DNA of 64,000 nt from Austropuccinia psidii (GCA_023105745.1 JALGQZ010000001.1:63251437-63315436); one strand, 5' to 3'. Counted from the first letter of the stretch, positions 11,619 to 24,117 are shown. The notes: generated from the letters alone by a model not told the origin. Program-made: numbers and translations.

Positions 11619-11849
11619 TTCACTATCAAATTATTAATATAGTATCCTTAGTTATGAATTAAAAAACAAGTCCTATAAAATAACTGTGAACCTTGTATTC
11701 CTCACCACAGTACAGCAGAAAAAATACTGGTAATATTTTCATTTATTCAAGTAATTCCATTGGAATTTTTATGCCACACCACAGGTACTTTGGAATCATA
11801 TTTTCAATTAATGTATGAAATATCTAATTAATGGACAGCTGGTTACTTT

Positions 11850-13110
11850 AAAACTTCCCTGGTAATATCATTGTCATTTTAAACTCTTGAGGTGAAGCCC
11901 ACACCCAGATGAGAATTTTATTTGGTCCAGGCTGTCATATAATACTCCTTTAGAGTAAGCCAGTTTTTTTTCCAAATATTACAACACTCAAGTATTTAGG
12001 ACTTTGTTTTTGGGCTTCTTCCAGTTATCTTTGAAAGAATTCTTAGCTGATTAATACAGAACCTGAAAAATGAATCCCAAAGTCATCAATAAACACAATA
12101 ATTTCAATAAAAGTGAAAATAACAAGTTAGTTACTTGATTAGAAAGTCCCATGAAATTTTTGAGATTAGTCCCATTTTTATGCAATGAGCAGATACATAC
12201 TCCTTAGTGTCCCAAATTAATAACATTACTTTTTAGTCTGGGAAGAGTTTTTGAAAAGAACTTTTCAAGGCCAAAACCCTTTCAATAACAATATCTGGTG
12301 GGTAGAAATATTGTGGTTTCCAAGGACTTTTTCTATGTGTTAATTCAATTCCCAAGTGTATGAGGGTTCAGTTTCATCCTTCATCAAAAAAAATCCCCAG
12401 AAAAAGCCATATTTTTTGATCTGAATCCATAAATATGAAGAATGGACATTCTGTACTTATTGATTTTATAATTACATTCCATAATAATAACATGAGGGAT
12501 TCCATTAAGGACATTTATGGCAAGGGGGTGAGTGAAAAACAATGACTTAATGTGTCCCTATGTATCAATTGCAGAGGACTACACAAAATATTTTTCTTTG
12601 AGGGTTGCAATAAGAGAATAAATGGGTGTTCTGCCTTGAAGTTTGTCTTTATTTAATTTCTTGACTTGGTTGTAAATATCTTGAAGTATTAAAGGCCTTT
12701 CAGGCTCCCTCTGGTTGCATAATTGTGCCTGAATTTGCCTTGGAATGAGCAGTGATTCAGAAATCTGAGAGATTTTGGATGTGCCTTGCTCATTCAATTT
12801 TCTAAAATAAGGATGTTCCATGATTTTTTCAGTCGCATTACTGTGCTCAGGATTTATTAATTCAAGATTCCAAGTGGTACTCTTCAAATATTTTCTTTTA
12901 TAAAATTCAAATGGATGGCCAAGATTTCTTGAAGTGACTTTCTTGGAGGGGAATTTGTGGGAATTTGGTCTCCCAAACATATAACAGCCTATTTCAATTT
13001 CGTTTTGGGTCATATTGTACCTCAAGGTGAATAAAGAATACCCCTTTTCCCTGGTAACATTATTCACATGCTTCCAAAGAGGCTCAAGGGTCTAAAATTA
13101 ACCTTCAGTG
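11850..13110 (-). pseudogene. MULE (Mutator-like) transposase, copy B, decayed
   Basis: Minus strand. 13,067-12,579 is open for 162 codons: SRNLGHPFEFYKRKYLKS, LLIPRQIQAQLCNQ and LQDIYNQVKKLNKDKLQGRT (FAR1-type DNA-binding plus linker), ending LKEKYFV-stop. Upstream of it two stops (TAA, TAG) sit where copy A reads EFK. Downstream, in shifting frames, the MULE catalytic region is still visible: GIPHVIIMECNYKINKYRMS (the family has MDC.Y here, so the first catalytic Asp appears as Glu), ILHIYGF, LFPD, VSAHCIKMGLIS and WLTLKEYYMTAW. Copy B lacks the LTR that interrupts copy A. Its 3' end runs toward the gypsy LTR end at 11,618. Non-functional. Confidence 0.78.
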
Positions 13111-13659
13111 GGGGGTTGAAGGATTTTTAGTTAAAAATTTGTATAAATTTGAGAAAAGGGAAAAAGGAGGGTATTGGGGATTTTAAATGAATAAAGAAAA
13201 AATTTTGAATATGAAGAAGAGGGGATAAAATGTGTGAAAAGTCAAACAAAGTGGTTGAAATTTATGATTAATAGAAGAGGAAGGGGAAAAGCAGGGATTT
13301 TAGAGGCTTGGTGGCAGTTTTTTTTGTATTAAAATGCAGTATTTGGGTAATTAAAGAAAATTAGCTTGGGAAGCTTTGGAAAAATGGTTTGTTAATGTTT
13401 TTTTTTTTGGAAAAAAAATTTTGGGGGGATTATGTGTATTATTTGGGTAATTGGTCTTTTTGGGGGGATGTGAAAAATGTGTGAGGGGTTTTTGGGGGAG
13501 CTTTTGGGATGTTTTTTCCCAATACCATCTTTTTTGGTTTTTTTTAACTGAAAATGGGTCCAGGTCACCCCTTATGTGTTTTTATATGGGAAAAACACAT
13601 GCAGGCTTAAATGGGTTTACCAAAGCCCTTGTAAAATTCTGAAAAATTTTGTTAAATTG

Positions 13660-13756
13660 TTTAAGTGTAATTTGAGATTCTTAAACCTTTTAATAAAAGC
13701 CAATATAAACACTTTTTGGTATAAATCCCTATGGGTCTACCATAGGTAATTTTTTG
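13660..13756. repeat. Left half of a repeat split by the hAT insertion
   Basis: GAGATTCTTAAACCTT ... GGTCTACCATAGGTAATTTTTTG matches 18,958-19,037 (GAGATTCTTAAACCTT ... GGTCTACCCTAGGTTATTTTTT). The matching right half resumes at 16,512 after the hAT element. Confidence 0.75.
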
Positions 13757-13764
13757 GTGTAGAA

Positions 13765-16503
13765 TAAGCCCGGTCCCCGATCCCAAGAATTTACGGATTT
13801 CCCGCGGGTAGCCCCATCGGGCTCGGGACTCGGGACTGGATTTCTCAAGGTTTTTTTTTTTATCCCGTTAGGGCTTGGGCTTGGGAAGATTAATGAATCC
13901 AGGACGGGATTTTTATCATTTTTTATGCAAGAAATATAAAGAAAACAAAAAAACACAAAAGAAAAAAAATTAAAGAACCAAAGAAAGAAACAACAGAAAA
14001 AGGCTAAGACTCATAAAAGAGTAAGCCAAATGTACGAGCCCAATCCTTCACACATGCCAACTGTTTGACATGCATGGGTGTGAGAGAAGCTTGCTGATAA
14101 GTTAATATTTTTCTACCACCTGAGAATACACGCTCTGATGGAGCACTTGTGGCAGGTATGGCTAGATAATTGCGTGCCATCTGAGCTAAGGTGGGAAACA
14201 ATTTACCTTGAGATTTCCAGAAGATTAGGATGTCAGTATCTTTTGGCTCAGGAGGTTCTGCAAAATACCGCTGCAATTCCTTTTCAAAACTGCAGCCATC
14301 ACCTGAAGTTGATGGATACATCTTATCAAGTAAGCCTGTTGTCTTCTTGATGTTCACATGTGGTTCTGAATTGTCATTGTTGACATATTTCTTTGCTTTG
14401 TCTTCAAAAACTTTGGATAGTTGAAGTGATGATGTGTGGAATTCTGCTAAGGTAGACTCATGTGTTGCAAAGAAAACTTGCTTTATTCTTGGATTGAGTA
14501 TTGATGCACAGATGACGGGACTCTTGCTGAGGACAATGGATATATATTTTGAGATTTTCGGAATCATTGCCTGGGCTGCTGGTTCAATAGGTTCAACGTC
14601 ATACTGTTCCAAAACCTACAGAAAGGTCAATTAGTTTGGCATCTTTGAAATGTTCAAAATTTATAAAATACCTGTCTAATTTCTTTGATCAACAAAATGT
14701 ATAGAGGTAATGCCTGATTGATTGTTGGGTAAGTAGACCCACATATGAGGAGTGTTGCTTCATAGAGAGGTTCCAAAAATTGAACCATGACTTTGGCCTT
14801 CTGCCATTTGAGAGGTGAGAGCCGATAACAAGCCAAAGCTTCAGGGGTACAAAAGTGATTATATGCATCCTTCAGTTGTAATGCTTGATTTAACATTTCA
14901 TAAGTTGAGTTCCATCGTGTCGGTACTTGAGAAAGAAGGGTGTTTGCATTTCCAGGTTTGTTGCTCTTGTATACTAGGTTGACTGCTGTGGCAAACTTGT
15001 CTCGTTGTTGTGGGCTGTGGCGTAAGTATGATGCAAGGCGGCTTATCTTGCTTATGATTGAGTTATATTGTAAATGAAGGCCATCTGGGGGGTCAATGAG
15101 GCTGGATATTGACATTGGATTGAAGCTATCTTCATCTGTAGAAGTAATAGAATTGCCTGAGTTAGTGCCAAGGGCCTTCAGGCCATCACGGGCAGCCAGG
15201 TGAATGGTATGGGCCATACACCCAACTGCATTAGCCTTTGAACAAAATCAGGGACAAATGCCTTCAATTTCTTGTGCCATTCTATTGTTGACTGAGGCAT
15301 TATTGGTGGTGATGCATATGATTTTTTGGTCAAGATTATATCGATGAAGCACATTCATAAATTGGGTTGCCAGTGACACACCCGAATGGCTTCCTGAAAA
15401 GGCTTAGATGTGAGCCTTTGTTGGAGCTGACAATGAAAGGAACAGATGGCTTACCTTTGATCTCCGTAAGACCTATAATAATAGAGATAAGCTTAAAGTC
15501 AGTATCAATATAGTGAGCAGTCACTGCAAGGTAAGCAGTGATGTTGGGACTTGTCCAGGCATCCATTGTAAAAGAGACATTGATTTCATTTCTTAAAAGA
15601 TAATTGCAAATTGATTCTTGATGATAGAAGTATAAATTGGTCAAGTGTGCTGTCAGACTTGCTCGGCGCACTAATATATCTGTCACAGCTGGATTGCAAA
15701 GCTCCAAGAGAGCTCGGGAGGCTGATGTTTCAGTAATTGAAAGGGGCAAATCGGCTTCGCAAATAAAATAGACCAGTGCTGCTTTTAGTGTTTTGGGTGA
15801 CAAGTTCTGCAAAAAAATTTATGTCAGCTTTGTTGGCGAAAGAAATAACAAAGAACACACCTTTTTTGCATTGATATGCTGCACATACCCATCAAGTGTG
15901 TGAGACTTTGCAAGAGGAGATGAGACTTATTTTGGATTAGCCACGCGATGCAAGAGATGCAAGTGCTGGCTCATTCCCTTGGTGCTTCCAGTACGGTCGC
16001 GTTTGAGTCATTTGTTTCAGGTCTTGCCAAATTGGTCAACATATTGGCATTGCACGTATTGATCATCAACTTTGTAAAAGTATACCCATACCCATGATTG
16101 TCTTGTGGGCTGGGTGGGGTCATTGGTTGGTGGTTCAGTATTGCTTGGGTGGAGTGAAGTGAAGATGGAGCAGAAGACATTGACAAAAAGGAAAAAAAGG
16201 ATGGAAACAGTTGGATGGGGAAGGATTCTGGAGGAAACAAAGAAAAAAGAAAAATAGGGAGAATCAACAAAAACAAAAAAAAATGGAAATGGTTGGATGG
16301 AGAAGGATTCTGGACGAATCAAAAAAAAAACGAAATTAAAGAGAATTGTAGAGGGGAGAGGAGGTTCGAGGAAACATATAGAAAAAGTTGTCTGGTGTAT
16401 CCCGGCGAATCCCGGTAGGGACTGCGGGATACAATGTGGGTTAGGTTTTTGACAGGGTTTGGAAAGGACTTTTGCATGAAAAAACCCACGGGGACCAGGC
16501 TTA
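13765..16503 (-). mobile_element. hAT DNA transposon with TIRs and 8-bp duplication
   Basis: Left TIR TAAGCCCGGTCCCCG (13,765-13,779) is the inverted copy of CGGGGACCAGGCTTA (16,489-16,503) with one mismatch. The element is flanked by a perfect 8-bp direct repeat GTGTAGAA at 13,757-13,764 and 16,504-16,511, the hallmark duplication length of hAT elements. GC-rich subterminal sequence lies inside both ends. Inside is a minus-strand hAT transposase pseudogene. Total length 2739 bp. Confidence 0.95.
14004..16160 (-). pseudogene. hAT transposase (BED finger, RNase H-like core, dimerisation domain)
   Basis: Five exons on the minus strand fit in phase with introns at 15,807-15,860, 15,394-15,454 and 14,616-14,671 (all GT..AG) plus an unresolved 5' end. 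Domains: BED zinc finger (VYFYKVDDQYVQCQYV ... KGMSQHLHLLHR); core with SFTMDAWTSPN (first Asp) and ITTNNAS, where TTDNAS is usual; CMAHTIHLAARDGLKAL; and the C-terminal hAT dimerisation domain (FPTLAQMARNYLAIPATSAP, then SERVFS). In-frame stops: TGA 16,017-16,019, TGA 16,008-16,010, TAA 15,927-15,929 and TGA 15,248-15,250. The Asp-to-Asn change (15,302-15,304) would abolish catalysis. Stops are consistent with CGA-to-TGA decay. An overlapping frame at 15,971-16,276 is a shadow. Confidence 0.9.
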
Positions 16504-16511
16504 GTGTAGAA

Positions 16512-16705
16512 TGCAAAAAATGACATCATAGTTATAGCTCTGTTTCTCAAAAATGAATTCATAGTAATATTTCAGTCTTTTTTATTTTAAAATCATTTTA
16601 AAAATCACTTTTTGACTGAATAAAATTTAAAAAACAAATATTGTGGCCTTATGGATATTTCATACCTACCTCACAGGCTCATATATGTCAACATGAACAC
16701 CTTCT
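16512..16705. repeat. Right half of the repeat split by the hAT insertion
   Basis: Starts TGCAAAAAATGACATCAT, matching TCCAAAAATTACATGAT in the unoccupied copy, and ends CATACCTACCTCACAGGCTCATA, matching CATACATACCTCACAGGCCCATA near 19,205. Confidence 0.7.
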
Positions 16706-18940
16706 CTGGCACATCCAAAATCACTCAGGTTAGTAAACTAAATCTTAACAGCACTATCATCTATCCGGTATAATTCTCACCAAATGGTATCTCATCTCTC
16801 AATATTAGCTAGTAGACCATGGGCTTGAATTCCTCAGAAATAATCAAATGATGGTTTCAAAATATGGTTACAGTATTTTTCTGAATTTTCCATGGAAGGG
16901 TATTTTTAATGTATCAACACTCTCAAAATCAACTATCAAAACTAAAAACATCAATACTGCATGTCAAATTGATAAAACTGATTGGAATATCAATCTTTCA
17001 AATCAATCTGACTTGTATCTCAAACAATTTCTTTATCTTGATAAAATTAATAACAAGCCTATTAATTTTCCCAAAAACTGTGAGCTCTTTCTCCAGTGGA
17101 AACTAAAAATACTGTCTCACTGTAAGTTTTGTCTATGAAACTCTTGATAATATTAATTTAAATGAATAATACTATTATTTTCTTCAGTCAAAATATAATA
17201 TAATAAAATATTATAACTGTGAATTGATATAATTATAAGAAAATGAGAATAAGTTATTATAAAATAATTTAATAATGAAAAATCCTTAATAGTTATTCTA
17301 TCATTATTATAGTCACTGACAGTTATAATACTAAGAAATATAGAATCTCTTAATGAGACAATTATATGTGGAAAATAATAATATTAGCCACTTATTGTTA
17401 ATAAAAAATGATTTATAAAATAAATTATTACACACACTGTGCAGAGATTATAACTATATATAAATTATAAAAAAACTGATACTAGATAAAAAAGATATAA
17501 AAATTCAGAGAAAACACACTTTAAATATCTATTTAATACAATGATTCAAACAGAAACAGCTATAGAATTAAATATTCCTTATAAGTTAAAAACACCAAAA
17601 AATCAACATTCTTAAGAAATAAAATATTATTTAGGAGTTTCAGAATAAATTTTTGAATTTGAAAGAAGTTTCAAGACAACACATTTATATGATAAAGAAA
17701 ATTATTGGTTATTACAACAATATGATTTAAATTATATTATTTAAATTCTTTATTAAAAATCTATAAAAAATGAAAATAACTCAATAAGTACTTTAATAAT
17801 ATATGATTTTATATAGAAGGACATATTACCTGTTTTAGAATGTCTTATTTATTGAATGATGATGATTGTGGACAAAAAAAGTGACTTAAAGACTCTTTTT
17901 ATGCCTTCAGAACAGATCTAATGATCAATAATCAATATATGGGATGTTCTTGGATCAAAACTGAAAAACCATGCTTAAAAATAAGGGTCCTAAGGTAAGG
18001 TAACTTATTTTCAATTTCAATTTAAAGTTACCAGTGTTATTCTTAACTAAAAGTATATTTAATCCTAATTTAATTTTGAATATAAATTTAACTTATTCTT
18101 ATTAAATTTAATAAAATTAACAAATTAAGAATAAACCTCTAATCAAATATCTTTCAAATAAGATTTTTGATTAATTTTTAAAGAAAGCTGATTTTTTTTT
18201 TCAAGAATAATCAAAACAGGAATTTTCAAGGCTTCATACCAAAGAATATTAATGATAAAAGATACTTGAAATTTTATTTATATGCAGAAAAAATTATTTT
18301 CTAATATGTGTGAAACCTTTGAGTAAATTCATTGAGAATTGGATTTTCCATGTATTTTTGAGGTTATTTCTATTTTTTCATATCAAAATAGCAATACATA
18401 CTAAACCTTATCTTTTGATAATATTTCAATTATTTTTAATTGAATTTTGAGCTTATTTAAGCTTTTAAAGTTTCTGAAGCCTTTATTAAAATAATTCATA
18501 TAGAGATTTACCCTTTGGCAGCTTTTACTTCCTGTCCAAAAGAGGAATAAACCAGTTTAAACTATAATGTTCAATTAAATTCTAATCTTAAAGCTTAAAT
18601 AAGGTTTAAACTCCTTCAATACAGGATTAAAACCTTATTTGGGTTCTTTCAGATCCCAAAGCTGGGTACTCTGGCTCTTTTGGCCTTTTTTGCTTTGCTC
18701 CACCCTTTTCTCATGAGTTTTTAACTCTTATTTATTTGAATCAATAAAATGTCTTTAATCCAATTTAAATCTAGCTGACATGGGATTTACAGCCTGTATG
18801 TAAGATCCTTTTCCAATTCAGTAAATACACACAATAACTCAATATTAACTGTATTTTTGTAAGTTTTCATAAACCTTATTCCAATCAAAAATTGAGCTCA
18901 AAATTAACAATTTGAAAATTTGAATAAAATTTTTGAAAAT
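16706..18940. other. AT-rich stretch without a supportable gene
   Basis: An open frame of 96 codons (16,848-17,138, plus strand) has the low-complexity Asn/Lys/Ile/Leu composition expected of AT-rich DNA and no recognisable motif. From 17,140 onward the sequence is strongly A+T biased with no long open frame. No repeat boundary or RNA gene was recognised. Confidence 0.5.
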
Positions 18941-18949
18941 GTGTAATTG

Positions 18950-19205
18950 TACTGTGAGATTCTTAAACCTTCCAATAACATTGGAAACAACAATTTTTGG
19001 GTATAACCCCCCCTACGGGTCTACCCTAGGTTATTTTTTGTGTAAAATCCAAAAATTACATGATATTTGTAACCTTGTTTACTGAAAATAAGTTTATACA
19101 TATTTTTTTGTTTTGAATTAAATTGATAAGTCTGTTTAAGGCTAAATCAAATGTATGAAAAATTATTTTTGGGATTATAGGTATGACATACATACCTCAC
19201 AGGCC
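18950..19205. repeat. Unoccupied paralogue of the hAT target repeat
   Basis: TGTGAGATTCTTAAACCTT ... CATACATACCTCACA. The two ends are near-inverted (TGTGAG / CTCACA), as in a short LTR. The sequence TTTTTTGTGTAAAATCCAAAAATTACATGAT-like region corresponds to the hAT insertion point, giving the pre-insertion state. Flanking duplications for this repeat itself are not evident. Confidence 0.6.
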
Positions 19206-20500
19206 CATACTAATTGTAATTAACTTACCTCTTCTAGATTTCCCTTTGAAAAATTACATTTAGATATTCTTTTAATCAATCCAATTGCAAAAAATTCCAT
19301 CAAGCATGTTTTAGTCATTGTCAAAAATTACTCTAGGTACAATAGAGTCTATTTGTCAAGTCAAAATCCTCAGTGATAAATGAAATTTTTATTATTCTTC
19401 ACAGAAATTAAAACTAAAGTTTGTTATCATCCATCATACTTAAATAGTGAAAGAGTTGATGAATTACCATAACTTAGCTTTCTTGAAATTTGTGAAAAAT
19501 AGGAATAAGTCTATAATGTGGTCCTTCCAATTCCCCTCAAAATAACAGAATAGGAAAATGGCTTAACCCATTATTACTCATCAAGATTAAGTGAATGATG
19601 GCTCCATCTACCCTAGAACACAACTATGTGGACAAAGCTGTACTATACTACTCAAAAAATAATCAATATATTTCCATATAGCTCTCTAAGCTGTTTGCCT
19701 GCCATGAATGTACTTTAAAGCACAAAATTTACTGACCCAATCCCTTTTGGCCTCAAGGTGTTTGTAGATTTCCAAAATCCATTCAGATAATTAACTTCAA
19801 CAAAACCTTTTGTACTTTTTGGATTTGAAAACTACTCTTATTCTTTTAGATTTATGGATTTTGAGAATATACACATCATAATTAGTTGCAACTTTTCTTC
19901 TACTTAGCAAGGCTTCAAATATAATTCAAAGGAATCTATCAAAAAACATATGTATATCTTACCCAAACCACCAACGACTAATTAAAGATCTTCGCAACAT
20001 ATCTCTATAAATTATTAAGCTGAAAGAAAAACCCCAGAATAAATCTTAAAACACATATCCTCCAATATGTGCTAACGATGACACTAAAAAAAGTTTCCTT
20101 TCTACCCAGCTTAAATTTCCGCAATAACTCTTACCTATAGCCTTGAAACTCAAAAATAAACCTTGTTATAAATATGTACCTCACTATGATACCACTTCAA
20201 GAAATTTCCCAATAAATATCAGTCAGAATAACATTACATTATAAAAAATACATAGAAAAAGCCCAAACCAAATGGAACCCAGCACTTTTACATATTTTTA
20301 CAAATAATCTCAACTTAATCTCACAGAAGAAGTAAAAATGAAGGACATTTTAATTGATCCCATAGAACATAAACAATGAGAAAAGGAAATGAACACATGA
20401 TATGACTTGTCAATTTCAAAAAAAATACTAGAATATTGGTCCCATGCCCCCTGAAGAAACTATTATAAGCAGAATGTGTTGACTTTTAAATGGAAATAAT
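19206..20500. other. No gene seen
   Basis: AT-rich sequence without a long open frame. The last few hundred bases may be the decayed upstream part of the copia relic that follows, but no integrase motif could be read. Confidence 0.4.
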
Positions 20501-20559
20501 GAGCTTGGTGACAATGTTTAATATAAGTCTAGATGGGTTTTCTTTGGAAACCATCAGGA

Positions 20560-21880
20560 TCATATTGCTCTCTACTATGATACTTATTTAGAAGTAGGTG
20601 AAAATGAATACTTCGAGATCTTACTTTATATTTATGTAAACAGAAACTATCAATTCTTTCATTTAAACATCAAAGATACATTTATATATGGTAAAATGGA
20701 TGCTCATGTGTATTTATCACAAGTAGTCAGCTTTGAGATTCCTGGAAAAGAAGACTGGGTGTGCAAACTCAACAAACATTTATGGATAACTAAAAAAACT
20801 CCTAGAAAATGGAAAGAAAACCTTTTAGATACTCTATAAAGAGTTGTTTTGACTTCAAGAAATTCTGACATATATCTGTTATGGAATTATAAAAAATAAA
20901 TACTCATGCACATACATGTCAATGATTGTTTTGTCATAGGTGAATCAAAAATTGAAATATTTAACTTTCTCAATGAGCTAAAAATACATTAAATTCTCAA
21001 GAAAAAGGTTAAGCCCATTCGACACATAGGCTAAAATTCAGTACAGAGAAATTATATTTCAGTCCTTGTTCACCAAGAAAGATTATCTTTTTGGGAAAAT
21101 ACTGGAAGAATCCAATATGTGTGACTCAAATTCTTTCAAGACTCCTGCACCACCAAACTTAAATCAACAATTATCAGCTACAACTGATATCTTTGAGTAA
21201 GAAATCATGCAGAAGGAATTGGGTATACTCAATTATCCCTCATTACAAATCCAGACATGACATAACCTTTGCCACTAATTTCCTGTCCCAGTTTGTGAAA
21301 AACCCAAAAGCTCACTGGGCTCTAGTAAAAAATCTTCTGCAATATCTCAAAGGTACTACTTAGCTAGGTATCTCATTTGAAAAGTAAACTGATTTGGGTG
21401 AGAATGAGATGGTAGGGTGGGCTTACACCAACTATTGTACAGCACAGTGTACTAAAAATTCAATTTCAAGTACAATCATCATGTTTTACAACAATCCCAT
21501 AGCTTTGTTGACTAAAAAGAAACCTTTTGTTTCCCAATGAACAACTGAAGCTGAATTCATTTCTGAAAAATCAATATGGACAAAAAATCTGATTCTAGCT
21601 ATGGGAATAGTGATTCAAACTCCAGTGATATGCAATAAAAACTCAGGTTCTATTATTATCAGAAAAGAAGCACAACTGAATCCCAATTACAAACACATAT
21701 AAATAAGACTTCAGTATGTTTGTGGACTGGTAAAGAGAAATTTGATAACAGTGAAGCAAGTTGGCACAAATTATGTGATGGCTGATATACTTACAAAACT
21801 GCTACTAACAACAAAATTTATTGAAATAAAAAAACTATGAGAAATGACTACTAGTGACATGGTTAAGGAGGGGTGACATT
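20560..21880 (+). pseudogene. Second copia pol relic: reverse transcriptase and RNase H
   Basis: Plus strand, many stops. The reverse transcriptase part is recognisable as NYQFFHLNIKDTFIYGKMDA, then VYLSQ...FEIPGKEDWVCKLNKHLW and HVNDCFVIGESKIEIFNFLN (VDD expected; HVND seen). The RNase H part reads ITFATNFLSQFVKNPKAHWA, LLQYLKGTT, IALLTKKKPFVSQ, TTEAEFIS and VMADILTKLL. It is followed by a purine tract GGTTAAGGAGGGG at about 21,865-21,878, where a 3' LTR would start (TGACATTGACATAATCATGACC). This is a different, older copia family than 1466-6057. Confidence 0.8.
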
Positions 21881-22130
21881 GACATAATCATGACCTAAGA
21901 ATTGGTAACTCATAATGAGAAACCAAGCTTCACGTCACTGTGGATCAAGTCTTTGAAAACTCAACTTTTGTTTTTAGAAGTAAAAAATAATGTATTTTTT
22001 TATTATTTTCTCCTTTTCATCGTTTCTCTCTCTTCTCACCTTTCTCACTGTTCATTATATATGGGATACATAATTCAATAAGAAAATAAAAACACCTAAC
22101 CAAATTACTTTAGATTGCATTGTATAGAAT
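21879..22130 (+). repeat. Probable 3' LTR of the second copia relic
   Basis: Begins TGACATTGACATAATC directly after a polypurine tract and includes a stretch of TATATATGGGATACATAATTC type that could be a promoter. The 3' boundary is a guess because no second copy or duplication was found. Confidence 0.4.
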
Positions 22131-23280
22131 AGAATAGTATTTTTGAGATAATTATTAACAGAAAGGGATAAGCTAAAATCAGATTTATTGGAGGTTAACA
22201 AATAATAAACTAATCATCATATCTGTTAAATAATAATCAATTGCTATGTGTAATAGGCTTAATTTAATTTTTCAATCTGGATTTCTGACAAGGTAATAAC
22301 TCTTTACACTAATTATAGCTAAATCACTAAAAGTACTTATTGTATTATTCATCCAACATCAAGATATTTTTAGCTTAATTTGTATTATTTTAGATCTACT
22401 GCTACTATTTTTTTGATAATAAATGTTTTTCAATCAGTTTAAATCAGATCATCAGATTTTAACCCCTCTTGCATAACTGCAAAATATTAGTAAAGCTTGA
22501 ATTTCTTTTCTAAAGGAAGTTGATGTTAAGCTGTAATTTGTGGTAAAATAATTCCTAGAGTAGTTTGAGGAAGGTACATTTCAAAATCTTCACTTCGGAT
22601 TGACATAAAGAAAGAGGCACTGGAGAGGCTCCAATCTTATTTTGATTAACAGCTGAAATGAGCTAAAATAATCTCCTCAGTAGACAAGCTCACTGAAAAA
22701 GATTTAAATCCTTCAATAAATGGTCTTACTAGATTCTCACTATCAAATTAAAATAATATATAATATGGCTTATCATTGAAGTAATTCAATTATATGGTAT
22801 AAAAGGCACTTTCACATAGAAAAAGATTTAAGGTTCCACTGTTTTTTAGCCAAAATTTCAATTCAAAAAAAAAAGCAAGTGTATAATTAGCATTCTTGTC
22901 TTCTTAATTTACTGGAGTAAAACAATAAGAAGTGGAAACATTAATTATTTTCACATGAAATCATATAACCAACAATCTGCCTCCAACCAATATTAAATGC
23001 TCCTTTTAAAGCCAGCTCTCATTTATTATATCCAGTTTAATATTTTACAATATTATAATTATGTAAAATTAAAAATAGCTAGTCACATATTTTAAGCTGT
23101 AATCTTTGCTTCTCCTTGGGTAGGTCTGCTAGCTTAACACCCACAATTTATGAGAAATAATTTACTTTATCTGAAAATTCGAGATATGTAAAGTGTGCCA
23201 CAGGATCAAAATTCAGAATTCTTGCTGCTTGGAAGAGCAAGGAAGGTACACAGTGAAGTGAAGAAGCACTTGAATCTTTT
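22131..23280. other. No gene seen
   Basis: AT-rich intergenic DNA between the copia relic and the GC-rich island. No long open frame, repeat boundary or RNA gene recognised. Confidence 0.4.
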
Positions 23281-23281
23281 A

Positions 23282-23830
23282 TTACTCATCAACATTCAAG
23301 AAGCTAGAGATAAATAGATATTTGTTGGAGCCAATAATAAAGCTGAGATTTTGACATTGGGTGCAATTGAGTGTAACTGACAGGATACTGTAGTTCTCTA
23401 GAGAAAGCTTTTTGGATGATGAACTGTGAGGTGGCTGGAATTTCAGGTGATTTACTGTATCTCTTTCTCTGACAAGCCAAAATTTTGCCGGGGTATCTTC
23501 GACCACTCCCCCGGTAAATTCTTATACCGTGATATTACTCTGGTCGAATTGCCCTATGGCCGCATAAGTTAGGTTCAAAATGATGAGACTGGCTTGCTGC
23601 GCAATCCGCGCTGCGGGTATTTTGTCCCCAGTCACCATTCGCTGCCCGTCACCGGCAGTCGACACCACCACGGCGAACGAACTCAAGGCAAACTCGACAA
23701 CGGCTACGGTTCGATCAAGACAAGATGGCGAGTCTATTCTCTCACTCTTTGATGACTTTTGGTCTTCTTGAAAGAGATTGGGATCAGGCGTGCTGCTGGG
23801 TCACTCATCAGTGGTGCCCAACAAAGCCAT
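23282..23830 (-). pseudogene. Unrecognised GC-rich reading frame with two in-frame stops
   Basis: Reading the minus strand from ATG 23,830, a single frame of 183 codons runs to 23,282 and is broken by TGA at 23,801-23,803 and TAA at 23,522-23,524. The middle part is protein-like: TVAVVEFALSSFAVVVSTAG, DGQRMVTGDKIPAARIAQQA, SLIILNLTYAAIGQFDQSNI, then after the TAA EFTGGVVEDTPAKFWLVRER. GTATAAG at the second stop could instead be a splice donor. The opposite strand (23,580-23,771) and another minus frame (about 23,960-23,740, with MSDPAARLIPISFKKTKSH) are also open, so the true coding strand is unsettled. It lies head-to-head with eL18. I do not recognise the family. Confidence 0.35.
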
Positions 23831-24117
23831 CGAACCTCGAAAAATAGTGCTTTGGCACTTGTTTTTCCTGGAAAGCGATGGCCATGGTTCAGCTTGAGAC
23901 CGAAGATGTTCCTTTGGTTGATTTCATCTTGAATGGGTCCTCCTCCTTCGGAATAAGACTCCTTCCGTCTCCGCCCACACCCACATCTCGATCACGACCT
24001 TGTTTTGTGTGCATAACGCCAAGATGTTCCACTCACTTGGGCTTCTGTTGATTGGGGTTGTTTGTAAAGTTAAAGGTCTAATGATTTGGTTTTACTCGAT
24101 AACCTTATTTTTTACAG

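Noticed and set aside
13729..13956. Open minus frame inside the left end of the hAT element
   Set aside because: It reads through the hAT terminal repeat and the GC-rich subterminal region; the 8-bp duplication and TIR explain the sequence better.
23801..23803. Possible selenocysteine or recoded TGA codon in the GC-rich frame and in GPHR
   Set aside because: TGA stops also dominate in obvious dead transposons here, no SECIS-like element was seen, and splicing or simple decay explains them better.
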